A stretch of 64,000 nt of DNA from Plasmodium malariae. Its lineage: Eukaryota; Apicomplexa; Aconoidasida; Haemosporida; Plasmodiidae. The position numbers and the translations under genes are program-made. The notes beneath the pieces were generated by a model that saw only the letters and a program-made list of their open reading frames with translations, was not told the DNA's origin and did no database searches. The DNA lies in assembly GCF_900090045.1 (NCBI RefSeq), contig NC_041788.1, forward strand, positions 1,922,001 through 1,986,000, written 5' to 3'. Shown here in pieces: positions 46,273 to 57,347 of this stretch. Each line of letters begins with the position of its first letter. Position 1 is the stretch's first letter.

Positions 46273-49200
46273 ATGAATTATAAGCATTTAGAGAGAAACC
46301 ACAAAGAAACAAAGAAAAAAAAGAATGAACAAAGAAGTACAACAAATGAAAAAGAAAAAGATGAGAATAAACATGGTGAAAATTCAAATTACGACCATAA
46401 TGATCTGGAAATGAAAGTGGAACAGAATGATTCAATGAGTAGAAAAAAAAGAATTGCAAAGGATACTCTTTGGAATATTGAAAATTTTAAAGAGGCTGAA
46501 GAAAATGTTATGTGTTCTAATAAATTTGCTATAAATGATATATCAGATGATAATATGAATGATAAGGAGAAAATCATTTTTGACCATTTTGGAAATATGG
46601 AAAGAAAAAAATATCTCATTGGAGCACAAAAAAGAAGAGGAAATGATACGTACAAAAACAGAGTGAATGATAATAAATATAACCAAATAACAGGATTGAA
46701 TTTATCAAATTATCTATTAGTACCAGATGAAATAAGACATAAATATACAAAAACGTACTTATTTCAAATATCAAAAAGGTTACTTGTAATGAAAAAACCA
46801 TGGAGATTACCGAAAAATGTAGAATTACAAATTAATAATGTATACCATTTGTCTAATTACATAAAAGTATTAGAAAGAATTTCAAGTGAATATTTAAATG
46901 ATCCTCCAATAAATTATTATTTTAGAGGATTAGAATTATATAATAAAAATGTATTTGCAAATATAGATTATTTATTAAAAAAAGTAGATATTAAAAAAAA
47001 TCCAAAAAATGTACAATATACAAATTTAATAAAAGTGAATGAATGTTATTATGATTTAAGTACATTTGGAAAATCTCAGAATACCATATTTTATCAATCC
47101 TATGTCATATGGGATATACATGGTAGTAGTTTAACATTAGAACAAGAATATGATAGTCTATTTGATTCTCAAATTATGGATTATAATTTTGGAGAAAAGG
47201 AATATCCGAATTTAAAATATATTTTAAGTATATGTAGTTCTATCTTATTTTGGTTAAATTTTAATAAGAAGGATAATTTTGCAATTATAAATTATCATAG
47301 AAGCAGCTCTTTCATTTTGTTAATTTTTTCATGTGTCATGTTAGTCCTTGATAACTCATTATCATTTGATCAAATTCAAGAAATTTTGTACAAATCATCA
47401 AAAATAAATAATAGTGACAAGGAGAATGAAGAGGACAACATGAAGAACACAGATATTTCTTCCAACTACTTTGGGAATGAATATCAAAATTATTCGAATA
47501 ACGAAAATTCAGATACCATGTTTAATATGTTGTGTAAGAAAAGCGGTGAGAGGGGTCTCTGCGGAATAAGTGGAAATACTAGTAGTTCAAAAATTCCTAA
47601 CAATAAAAAATATAGAAATAATGATGACGAGAATAACTGCTTTTCAAATGTTGTTTACACTAATAAGAGGGAAGTTTCTGATTCTGGTCATATTTACCGT
47701 TTTAACAATTTCATTAACTTGGATGATTCTAATTTTATGGACAATTTAAATAAAAAGGACAATATTTTTTCAAAAAAGGAGTATGATAAAGATGATATTG
47801 ATCTCTGCAATAAAATGCAAAACCATACGTTAAATTTAGGAAGTAAAAGTGGAATGTATGATAACGAATTAGATAATTCCAAAAATAAAAAGAGAACAAA
47901 ATTTTCAAATTCTTGGGGTTTTGGGTTGACAAATAGAGAAACATGTAAAAATGAGAATAAAATTAAAGATCATCATTTCTGGATTCCTTTTGATTATTGG
48001 AAATCATCTCATAAGAGATACTTTTTTTATATGTATGAATTAATTAAAAATAAAAACAAAAAAATTGAAAATATTCCATTTAAGTTAAAAAGCATTATTT
48101 TTAGTGACTATGTGGTATGCTCAGTTTCAGTAGAAGTTTATGAAATAATATATAAAGACAATAAGGATTTGAATTTGGATCTTTCGTCAGAATACGAAAC
48201 TGATAAAAGTAGCGAGATACCAACGGAAGAATGTCCAATGGATCGGGGTATAAACGAGGGATATTCTGTTGAGGGGGAAGGAGAAGGAGAAGAGAAAGAA
48301 GTGGAGGAGGAAAGAAAACAACAAAGAATACATCAACAACTACTACAAAGACAAAGATGTACTTCATATGGAGAAAAAGAATCAAGGCAGAAAATGTCAC
48401 CATTAGACGATATTTTAATGGATTTTGGAGACACTTATACTCATTGCATTAATGAAGTGCGTGAGGAAGAAGATAAGGACAGATGTTTTAATAGAAAAAT
48501 ATCCAATGAAAAAGGCGTTATAAATAATAGAAAACATTTTTACATTGATAATAATGCGATGTATTCTAAAATTATCAGTTGTCGCAACTCCCAATCAGAA
48601 CAAGAGGAACCAAGTAATTTAAATATTTTGAACCATGCACCTAGTACCCATGATGATGATGTATCATTCTTGGAAAATAATAAAAGAAATGGTAAAAAAC
48701 AGAACATTAATAAATTAAGAGATAAAAATTATTATCGAACAACCAAAAGGGTAAAAAATAAAATTTCAAGAGCATCATCTGTTTATAATTTAAGTAACTG
48801 TTCAGATACATATAATGAAAATATAGAAATAGAATCATTACATTCATTTAGTGTTAATTCAGATATAAATTATAAAAAAAATTTAGAAGAAAACAAAAAA
48901 GTATCAAATCAACATGCTCATACTACCTCTGGCAGTTCTAATCATAGTTTTAATTTAAGACATAAAATGAAGCAATTTGTTACTACATTTTCACCTAGAT
49001 CCTTTTACTCAAATTCATCTGTTAAATCGAATTCATTAGTAGAGCATACACGAAAACATAAAAATGAGGATATTCAATGCGGTAGAACTGTACAAAGGGG
49101 TGAGAAAAAAGGTGATATGTTTTTTAATAGAAAAACAAAAACTGTGGATTATAATGAAAACAAAGATAGCGCTTACGTTGCAGATAGGTGTATGTCTAGC

Positions 49201-52200
49201 CATAAGATGAAGAATATTAGAGAAATGTCAAAAAAGGAAGAAGAAGGACGGGAGGAGGAGGAGGAAGAAAAAGAAGAAATATCAGTCGGAGAATTAGGAA
49301 ACAAGAAAAATAATCAAAAAAAAGAAGAAAAAAAGTACAATTTTTTAAGTAAAAATAGGAATAAAAGTAAAAAAAAAGCAGAAAATAAAACAAAAGCTTC
49401 TTCACCTGCTAAATCTGGTTATGAATATTTTTTAAAATGTAATAATTTAAGTTATAATATTATATCATCCTATGAAAAAAATAAGAAAAAATATGTAACA
49501 ATTGATTTCACCCATGATGCAGAAGGAAATACAAAAGAGCATATAATAAGTGGTGATATTTTAATATTAATTGGTCATAAAAATATAGAAAAATTTCATA
49601 AAGGATTTTCTAGTTCTTACTCATTTCACTCAGGATTCTTAAGAAAAGCTACTTCAGAAATTATACATATAAGAAAAGATGATATGGATATAAATAGTAA
49701 CTATGAATGTTATATTCCAGATAGTATGAAATTATCCATAGTTTTAGACTCAGCAACAAAGAATGAATGTATGAAAGCATATAAAAAAAGTTTAAAAATG
49801 AACAACAAAATTGAAGATTTGAAAGAGTTAAAAATGTTTGAAAAAAAAAAACTGCTTTCATCAAATGGCGCAGAAAATGGTATTTTCAATTTCTGTGAAA
49901 ATGAATGTGAATACTCCGCATCTGATGGGAAAAACCATCTTTGGAGAAAAATAGATTCTGTGGAAAAAATGAAAAGGAAGAAGATGGAAATACAAAAAGT
50001 TAAGGATGAAGATTACAAGGGTGGTAAGACCGAGTTCAAAAGGGAAGGGGGAAGAGGAGGAGGGGAAGAAAAAAAGGGGGTTGAAAAATGGCGCAATAAA
50101 ATAATGAAGAATAAGGAAAACGAAGGAGAGAAGGAAGCGGAGGATGAGAAGGAAAAGAATAATGAAAAAGAAGAGGAAGAGGAAGAAGAGAATGAGGGAC
50201 AAGAAAAAAAAGAGGGGGAGGAAACACAGCAAATACGTCATCCGCACTCAGAAGGTCTACATCACAAAAGAACAGAAAAGAATGAACAACGACATAACGT
50301 GGATATTAATAATAACAAAAAGATTGATTTTAACGCAAAAATTAATTATAATGGATACTCATTATTTAGTGAAAAAGAGTCAAAAATAAAATATAACACA
50401 ATAAATATAACTCAACTGTTAACGTCATTATTTGGTTTTAAACATAGGCAAGATAAATATTCTTTAATGAAAAAACAAAATATGGGTCCTTTACTGCCAG
50501 TTAAAAGATCGTATTCAAATTTAATACCATTAAAAGATTATTTGCAAAGACAGTATGAAGTAATTACAAAGCCATCAGAAAGTTTGTATAACTTCGTCAA
50601 ATATCATGTTCAAAAGGTTAATTTTTCATTAGTACATTATTTAAAAAATATAACTTATTTATCAAATTTAAAAATATATTTTTCTCTAAAAGTGTGTAAT
50701 AATGATTTAAATAAGTCATTAAATTTTATTGTATCTATATGGGGAGTCAAAATGTTAAAAAGAAAATGTTGTACCAATTACAAAACACCATTAAATAAAT
50801 TTTCTCAATATGATAACCAATTTAAGAAAATAAAAAGTGGGATCTATGATGTTAGTATAAAGTCTTCTTCCAATTCTACTAAACATGCAAATGTTTTAGA
50901 AAGTCTAAGCGAAATGGAGTGTTTGAGCCATACAAATGTTGAGAGCTACGAAAGAATAAATGATAGTATGAGTAATTACCCGGAAGATGTACATAATTTA
51001 TGGAATGAAGCGCATAGTGTTGTGTATGAAGATGTGAACGTTAAGGAAATTAGTTCCTCGTTTAATTTGGAGGGGGGGGTTCTATCGAGCAGAGAGTGGG
51101 AAAAGGAGCTAAAGCAGTATAAGGTGCGTGAAATGGAAATAATTGAGAAAAGTGAAGTTGAGAGTAAGGTGAAAAGTGAGGCGAAAAGTGAGGCGAAAAA
51201 TGAGGAGAAAAATAAGGAGAAAAGTGAAAAACAACATGATTATATAAACAATAAGGATTCTTCTGAAATTATTACAAATATAGACGGAATAAAAATTACC
51301 AAATTAGAAATTAACAAGGACTATCATAAACTGAGAAAGGATGGCAGTACTGAAAAAAAAAAAGCGAATTATGTGGTAAAGAGTGAAATGGAAAAATACG
51401 ACGAGCATAAAGAAGAAAAAATAGAAAATATTGGAAATTTGATAGATGACAAAAGCAAGATTAACACAGAATTAAAAATAGAGGATCAAATTAGTAATAA
51501 TAATGAAGTATTAAAAAAAATTGAGGAAAGTAAATTTTTTTACGCAAAATTACCAAGTGGAGAATTAATTAAACTAAAAGTAAAGGATACCATTGATTTA
51601 AGTACGCATGATAGTATGCCATTATTATTTATTGAATCAATTGAAGATTCGGAACAACTCGCGCGTGCGTTGACTGTAAAGTTAAGTGAAGATTTCAATA
51701 AAAATGAAAATATGATCAGTATGAAACATAAAGGACATGAAGATTGCTTAATTAATGATTTAGAAAAACTGTATGATCAAACAAGAAATCAAAAAAAAAA
51801 TAGCATAGATACAACATTAAGTATTGAAAGTGAGAGTTCCACTAGTTTTAAGTATTCTACTTCTTTCGTAGATTCTTTCGCAACTTCTGCCATAAAATTT
51901 AAGGAAAAAGAGGTACAAAAAGAGGAATTAACTAAAGCAGATAATGTTGTGTCGGGTGCAAATACACCGACAAACGTAAGTGTAAATGTTGGTAATTGGA
52001 TTGAGCTAAATAAAATTGATGCCAATAAGGAAGAGGCGGGTATAATGGAGGCAAAACTGATTGAAGTAAAACTTGCTGAGGGGAGTATGATGGAGGAGAA
52101 ACAGATTGAAGTTAAAGAAGCTAAGGGAACCTTAATGGAGCATAAACGGATTGAGGTGAAACCTACTGAGGGGAGTATGGTGGAGGATAAAAGGAATGAA

Positions 52201-54495
52201 TCTAAAAAATTAGAAGGAAGTATAGTGGAGCATAAACGTATTGAAACGAATCATGCTGAGGGTAGTGAATGCAAACAGATTAGCGATAAACAAACAAAAT
52301 CTAATAACGTAGAGGCAATGCTTAAGAAAACAAAGGAAAAAAGACCACCACCACCACTACCTGCTTCACTACAAAAAATATCAGTACCAAAAGCGAAAAT
52401 TCAGAGCACGCCTGTTGATAGTGAAAAAAAAGATGGTAATAACGAACTAGGGATATCGAAAAAATGTGGAAAAAAAATGCCTGCTCCTCCTCCGCTACCT
52501 GCATTACATTTAAGTAAAAATAAGATGGGAACAAAATGCAAAGGTGCTTTAAAAAAATGTCCCATAAAATTTTCTTTAAAAGGTTCAGGAAAAATACAAG
52601 AAAAAAGACCTCTGGGAATCAAGCTGCATTGGCAATTATTACCTTCTCACAAAATTGAAGGAACAGTTTTTTACGAAATAAAAAATGAAGAAACAAAATA
52701 CAACTTAATTAATACAAAAGCGGTGCATAAGTTATTTGCTCGGGTTAAAGCAGAAAAAAAAATAGTAAAAAGAAGTACTGAAGATAAAAAAAAAAATAAT
52801 GAAGAAAAATTAATAACAGTTCTAGATAGAACTAGAGCTCAAAACATTGGAATATTATTAAGATTTCCCATTAGTACTCAAGAAATTGCTAATAAGATAA
52901 ATACATTTAACCTTGAAAATATGAGTATAGATTTCTTACAAAAAGTGCTACATATATTACCAACAAAAGAAGAAGGTGAGAGCATTATACAAAAATTAGA
53001 AATTGAAAATATTAAAGAAGAGAAATTTAGGGATGTTGAAAGAAAATTGATCCCTTTTGTTTATTTAGATAGATGTCAGTGTAAAATTGAAATCTGCTTA
53101 TTTTCTTTGAAATATGATAAAATGATTAATGAAATAATTAAAGACTTAGATATTTATGATAAAGCTGTAAAGGAAGTAAGATCAAGTGTGCGATTAAGAG
53201 CTTTATTAAATGCAGTGTTGAAATGGGGGAATTATGTTAACTATGGTGTTAGTGAAAATGAGGATTTGGTTGCATTAGGTTTTACTTTATCCTCTGTTTT
53301 AAAACTAACTGAATTTAAATCTTCTTTAGATAGTTCCATAACCTCATTGCATTATATTACTGTTAGTTTATGTATGTACTTACCAGAATTAAATATAAAT
53401 TGTTTAGAAAACGATTTAGGTTCTGTTTTAATTGCATCTAAAATGTCATCAGAAGCTGTTGATATTCTTTTAATGTCATTAGATAAAGAAATAAATTATA
53501 TTAAAGTACAATTAAAGTCTAGTTATGAAGAAATGTTTAAGGAAAAAATGAAGGCTATTTTGGAGGATAGTGAATCGAAATATCTTAATATTCAAAAAAG
53601 ATATGAAGAAACAAAAAAAGCTGTACATCTACTGGGAATATACTTAGGGGAAGATATTCCAAAAAATAATAATCTAGAAAACATTTTTATTATATTATCA
53701 TCTATTGTTGAAAATTTTACAAAATGTTATAAAGACATTTTGTTAAATCCGAAAAAGTTTTCCATAATGTTAAATGATCAAAATATGTTAGATCAATATA
53801 ATAACATATTTATTAAAAAAAAAAACAAAACATCCAACATTTCTAAAAATTGCAATACGACGAATAAATCAGCTATAACAAATGAAAAATTTTTAATAAA
53901 GGAACAATCACAAGTTAAAGCAAAGGTTAGTAAATCACTTAGTTTTAGCAATGTTAAAAACAATAATAATAATAGCAAAAGCAAGTTTTTTCAACTTAGA
54001 ACTCAATTATTACACGACATACAAAATAGATCTCTTCAAAAAAATACTACTTCAACTACTTCAAATTCTAGGACTAGCGAAAATGAACAGCCAATTAATC
54101 AATTAAGTAGTAAAAATGCATTAATAACATTCATAAAAAATAAGGGGGAACTAATGTTCTCAGAAAACAGCAAACATTTGATAGAATCATTTACCGAAAA
54201 TGGAACCGGAGGAGGCGGAAGACAAGTAGAAAACATATCTGCTAAATTAAGAGAAGAAAAGTTTTTTGATGAAATTAATGAAAATGCAACTATTGGGGGA
54301 AAATTGGGTGAAAGTGTAATTGTTGGAAACGAGGGAAGTTGTGACATAAATACGGGTATTAAAACTGAAGGGGGTGTAATAAAGGGTAAAAATATTAATG
54401 ACAATATAAACGTGGGTGATAAAATTAGTAGTAATGAAAAAACAAATAACAAATTCGTTGATGGCACAAATGGAAGCATGAGAACTAGTGATTAA
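46273..54495 (+). CDS. FRM2: Formin 2 (PTEN-like/C2 N-terminus, FH1, FH2)
   Basis: Actin nucleator; in P. falciparum formin 2 is reported to drive actin filaments needed for apicoplast segregation and cytokinesis. A single exon encodes 2,740 residues. The N-terminal region (about 140-375) resembles a PTEN/auxilin-type phosphatase fold. The catalytic loop is degenerate, reading NYHRSSSFILL near 340 instead of HCxxGxxR, so activity is unlikely. C2 strands follow at about 570-655 and resume at about 1050-1165 after a long disordered insert. Several Glu/Lys-rich stretches follow (notably about 1256-1320) and an imperfect EGSMMEEKQIEVK-type repeat (about 1930-2003). FH1 is minimal: PPPPLP (about 2024) and PAPPPLP. 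FH2 runs from about 2113 (RPLGIKLHWQLLP) to 2530 with LLNAVLKWGNYVNYG and ALGFTLSSVLKL. The C-terminal 200 residues are low-complexity, and no DAD motif is obvious. Start chosen as the first Met of the open frame. Confidence 0.95.
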   Translation: MNYKHLERNHKETKKKKNEQRSTTNEKEKDENKHGENSNYDHNDLEMKVEQNDSMSRKKRIAKDTLWNIENFKEAEENVMCSNKFAINDISDDNMNDKEKIIFDHFGNMERKKYLIGAQKRRGNDTYKNRVNDNKYNQITGLNLSNYLLVPDEIRHKYTKTYLFQISKRLLVMKKPWRLPKNVELQINNVYHLSNYIKVLERISSEYLNDPPINYYFRGLELYNKNVFANIDYLLKKVDIKKNPKNVQYTNLIKVNECYYDLSTFGKSQNTIFYQSYVIWDIHGSSLTLEQEYDSLFDSQIMDYNFGEKEYPNLKYILSICSSILFWLNFNKKDNFAIINYHRSSSFILLIFSCVMLVLDNSLSFDQIQEILYKSSKINNSDKENEEDNMKNTDISSNYFGNEYQNYSNNENSDTMFNMLCKKSGERGLCGISGNTSSSKIPNNKKYRNNDDENNCFSNVVYTNKREVSDSGHIYRFNNFINLDDSNFMDNLNKKDNIFSKKEYDKDDIDLCNKMQNHTLNLGSKSGMYDNELDNSKNKKRTKFSNSWGFGLTNRETCKNENKIKDHHFWIPFDYWKSSHKRYFFYMYELIKNKNKKIENIPFKLKSIIFSDYVVCSVSVEVYEIIYKDNKDLNLDLSSEYETDKSSEIPTEECPMDRGINEGYSVEGEGEGEEKEVEEERKQQRIHQQLLQRQRCTSYGEKESRQKMSPLDDILMDFGDTYTHCINEVREEEDKDRCFNRKISNEKGVINNRKHFYIDNNAMYSKIISCRNSQSEQEEPSNLNILNHAPSTHDDDVSFLENNKRNGKKQNINKLRDKNYYRTTKRVKNKISRASSVYNLSNCSDTYNENIEIESLHSFSVNSDINYKKNLEENKKVSNQHAHTTSGSSNHSFNLRHKMKQFVTTFSPRSFYSNSSVKSNSLVEHTRKHKNEDIQCGRTVQRGEKKGDMFFNRKTKTVDYNENKDSAYVADRCMSSHKMKNIREMSKKEEEGREEEEEEKEEISVGELGNKKNNQKKEEKKYNFLSKNRNKSKKKAENKTKASSPAKSGYEYFLKCNNLSYNIISSYEKNKKKYVTIDFTHDAEGNTKEHIISGDILILIGHKNIEKFHKGFSSSYSFHSGFLRKATSEIIHIRKDDMDINSNYECYIPDSMKLSIVLDSATKNECMKAYKKSLKMNNKIEDLKELKMFEKKKLLSSNGAENGIFNFCENECEYSASDGKNHLWRKIDSVEKMKRKKMEIQKVKDEDYKGGKTEFKREGGRGGGEEKKGVEKWRNKIMKNKENEGEKEAEDEKEKNNEKEEEEEEENEGQEKKEGEETQQIRHPHSEGLHHKRTEKNEQRHNVDINNNKKIDFNAKINYNGYSLFSEKESKIKYNTINITQLLTSLFGFKHRQDKYSLMKKQNMGPLLPVKRSYSNLIPLKDYLQRQYEVITKPSESLYNFVKYHVQKVNFSLVHYLKNITYLSNLKIYFSLKVCNNDLNKSLNFIVSIWGVKMLKRKCCTNYKTPLNKFSQYDNQFKKIKSGIYDVSIKSSSNSTKHANVLESLSEMECLSHTNVESYERINDSMSNYPEDVHNLWNEAHSVVYEDVNVKEISSSFNLEGGVLSSREWEKELKQYKVREMEIIEKSEVESKVKSEAKSEAKNEEKNKEKSEKQHDYINNKDSSEIITNIDGIKITKLEINKDYHKLRKDGSTEKKKANYVVKSEMEKYDEHKEEKIENIGNLIDDKSKINTELKIEDQISNNNEVLKKIEESKFFYAKLPSGELIKLKVKDTIDLSTHDSMPLLFIESIEDSEQLARALTVKLSEDFNKNENMISMKHKGHEDCLINDLEKLYDQTRNQKKNSIDTTLSIESESSTSFKYSTSFVDSFATSAIKFKEKEVQKEELTKADNVVSGANTPTNVSVNVGNWIELNKIDANKEEAGIMEAKLIEVKLAEGSMMEEKQIEVKEAKGTLMEHKRIEVKPTEGSMVEDKRNESKKLEGSIVEHKRIETNHAEGSECKQISDKQTKSNNVEAMLKKTKEKRPPPPLPASLQKISVPKAKIQSTPVDSEKKDGNNELGISKKCGKKMPAPPPLPALHLSKNKMGTKCKGALKKCPIKFSLKGSGKIQEKRPLGIKLHWQLLPSHKIEGTVFYEIKNEETKYNLINTKAVHKLFARVKAEKKIVKRSTEDKKKNNEEKLITVLDRTRAQNIGILLRFPISTQEIANKINTFNLENMSIDFLQKVLHILPTKEEGESIIQKLEIENIKEEKFRDVERKLIPFVYLDRCQCKIEICLFSLKYDKMINEIIKDLDIYDKAVKEVRSSVRLRALLNAVLKWGNYVNYGVSENEDLVALGFTLSSVLKLTEFKSSLDSSITSLHYITVSLCMYLPELNINCLENDLGSVLIASKMSSEAVDILLMSLDKEINYIKVQLKSSYEEMFKEKMKAILEDSESKYLNIQKRYEETKKAVHLLGIYLGEDIPKNNNLENIFIILSSIVENFTKCYKDILLNPKKFSIMLNDQNMLDQYNNIFIKKKNKTSNISKNCNTTNKSAITNEKFLIKEQSQVKAKVSKSLSFSNVKNNNNNSKSKFFQLRTQLLHDIQNRSLQKNTTSTTSNSRTSENEQPINQLSSKNALITFIKNKGELMFSENSKHLIESFTENGTGGGGRQVENISAKLREEKFFDEINENATIGGKLGESVIVGNEGSCDINTGIKTEGGVIKGKNINDNINVGDKISSNEKTNNKFVDGTNGSMRTSD

Positions 54496-56248
54496 ATAAG
54501 TAAAATTAAAAATGATTAATACTGAATAGATTGAACGGGCACTATGAAAAAAAAAAAAAAAGTATATTAATCCATTCTTAAATTCCTATAGCTTCATATA
54601 GCTTTACCTCATTACTTATATTTACTGAAAATTTTTCAAGTATAAACATGTTGAACAAAATTACCCTATTTTATTTATATTTAGTGCATTTGAGAATTGA
54701 ATTTATGAAGTTACATATATATATATATATATGTATATATTAAAAATAGGCACTAAATAAGAGATTTTAAAGAAACAAGAATATTGTTTTTATGTAAAGT
54801 GTGCTATTAATCTTATTGCTCTGAAGGGATATTTGTAATGAGGGGTGAGTTACTATTTTTTCCGCGGCCCTAACATTTTCCAAAACAATAGTGTTTTCTA
54901 AAACGAAAGTCTTATCATTTATGTTTTTAAATTAATTAAAATTTTAACACGAAGAAATTGTTTATTATAAATAATAACAAGAATTGTTCATCTTTAAATT
55001 TCATGTTATGAATAAATTGTATTATTGTTTATATTTATTCGTGCTACAATTAAAAAAAAAAATTTTAATATTATAATTAAAATTACATATTCGTAAAAAG
55101 TTTCCGTATATATATATATGAATGTACATATGTATATGCAAAAAATTAATTTTTTTATTATAAAATTAGAGCTATTTATCTTTAACATGTTGCATAAACT
55201 ACATTTTTAATAAAAATAAAAAAAGAGAAAATGAGAATTTCAAAATATATTTATTCCATTTTCCCCATTTTTTATTATTGTTTGTGTATTTCTTTTTTTT
55301 ATTTTTGCCACCCTTTTTTTTGTGTACATGTTTAATGCATATTTTCAATTTTTGCAATATATATTTTTTTGGTTTTTTTGTTTTTAAATAAAATAAGAAC
55401 ATGCTAATTATAATAGATTTATTACTTTTACTTATATTAGGCATTTACCAATTAAAATTATCTTCTTAACACTATAATTAACATTATTTTTATATTTGTA
55501 AAAAAATGCAATATTGTTTTTTGCTGAAATTTTATTATTCCGAGTATAAGCGGTTTATTTTGTGTTTATGAAAAATTCTCAAAATTACCTAACATAATAT
55601 ATATGTACATATAATATACCCATACGCAATAAATGGGTATATTTATGTAAGTGGTAAGAGGAAATTAGTTGTACATAAAAACATACGACGATACTAATGA
55701 TATTTTTAATATGACTGCAGTACCTTTACTTTTAATATATTTTTGAAAAGGTTTACCTTTTAAAGCTATCTACATGTATTAATCTATAAATTCAACAATT
55801 ATTTTTCGGTTTATTTATTTAGAGTAAAAACATTTTACTAGGTACTAATTATTAACCTAAATATGTTTAAAGGTTACGTTACTCCACTCTTATTTTTTTG
55901 ATATCTTTCATCTTGAAGGTTTCTCATTTTTTGACATTTTTTTTTTTTTTTTTTTTTTAAATCTTGTACGTACAATGTTGAATAAATTCAACTTGAATTT
56001 TATAAGAAATATATTTATTTCATACAGACATTTGTTTTATATTAAGGATACATATTTTTCATCCAAAGAATTATGAATGTATTAGCATTTTTTAAACTTA
56101 ATATTGTTTTTTTTTTTAATTTTACAGTCGACGAAGCGATTAGAAAGGATGTGCGTAAAAAAATAATATTCAAGAGTAATTGTAAGCTGAAATAAGAATA
56201 TTTTTTATCATATATATAATGCTTACACATGTGCACGTACATAAATAA

Positions 56249-56301
<53 letters not shown>

Positions 56302-56910
56302 ACTTATATGTGTATGAATGTACACTACTCATGATATTTGTTACAATTGTAAATCTAACCTATTATTTTAATAAACTAAATTATTAACAATTAACGGCTT
56401 TCAGATAATTTAAAGAAAAAATTTTTGTTTTGTTCACTTTGTACTTATCTAAGTTTGTCAAATAGTATGCATTTTTTCATTTTTTTTTTTCTTTTGACAA
56501 TAATACGAATAAAAAAAAGTAATAATGGGTAATGGAATAAATTAATGCATTATTACAAAAGGATAAAAAAAAAAAAAAAAAAAAAATATAGTAAAATAAA
56601 ATAATAATAAAATAAGCAAATAAAATATACGTACAAAATGAGTCATAAAATAATGTATAAAAATTTGTGAACAAAATAATGAAAAAGAAAGAAAAAGAAA
56701 AAGAAAATAATAAGAAATTTGCTAAAAGCCTTTATTTTCTTATTGTACAACTACTATAAGCACTCCTCCCATTTTTTACGTTTATAATTTTGAAAAAATT
56801 ATGAAAAATAGTTATATGTGTATTTTTAGATGTTTTATATAAAAGTTATTTTTTTCATTTCTGAGAAGGGGAAACATTATAAACATATATATAAATGTAT
56901 AAAAGAAAAC

Positions 56911-56955
<45 letters not shown>

Positions 56956-57347
56956 ATATATTCAAGAAAATCTTTTAAGTTAGTCCTTTTAAGGAGTTTC
57001 CCCCATATCTTTATTTTATTCATTTTTACATTATTCCCTTTTCTTTACCACATATATATATATACTTATACAAACCCGAATACGCATAACTTCTTTTTAC
57101 ATTTATGCTTATTTCTGAGTTTATAGTATTAAGTTATGCGCTTATTGTGACACTTTTTACCTGATACAGATTATTATATATTGATATTATATACACACAC
57201 ATATATATATATATATATATATTATGTGCACAGATATACACGTACATTTGTACATATATACACATATATTTATATTTATGTGTACATGCTGAACGTGCTT
57301 ATTTTTTTGTTAAAACAAAAGTAAGAGGATATAATTTATAAGAAATA
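54496..57347. other. 2.9-kb intergenic region, formin 2 / clathrin heavy chain
   Basis: The 3' untranslated region of formin 2 and the promoter of clathrin heavy chain. No firm gene. Near 55,975-56,200 a 33-codon open frame is followed by a good acceptor and coding-like text (see findings). Long AT runs lie at 56255-56295 and 56913-56952, and a poly(T) run at 55935-55958. Confidence 0.5.

Noticed and set aside
39585..54495. Many antisense open frames opposite the LisH/WD40 gene and formin 2 (for example 49861-50247)
   Set aside because: They are Phe/Leu/Ser-rich mirrors of Glu/Lys-rich coding DNA.
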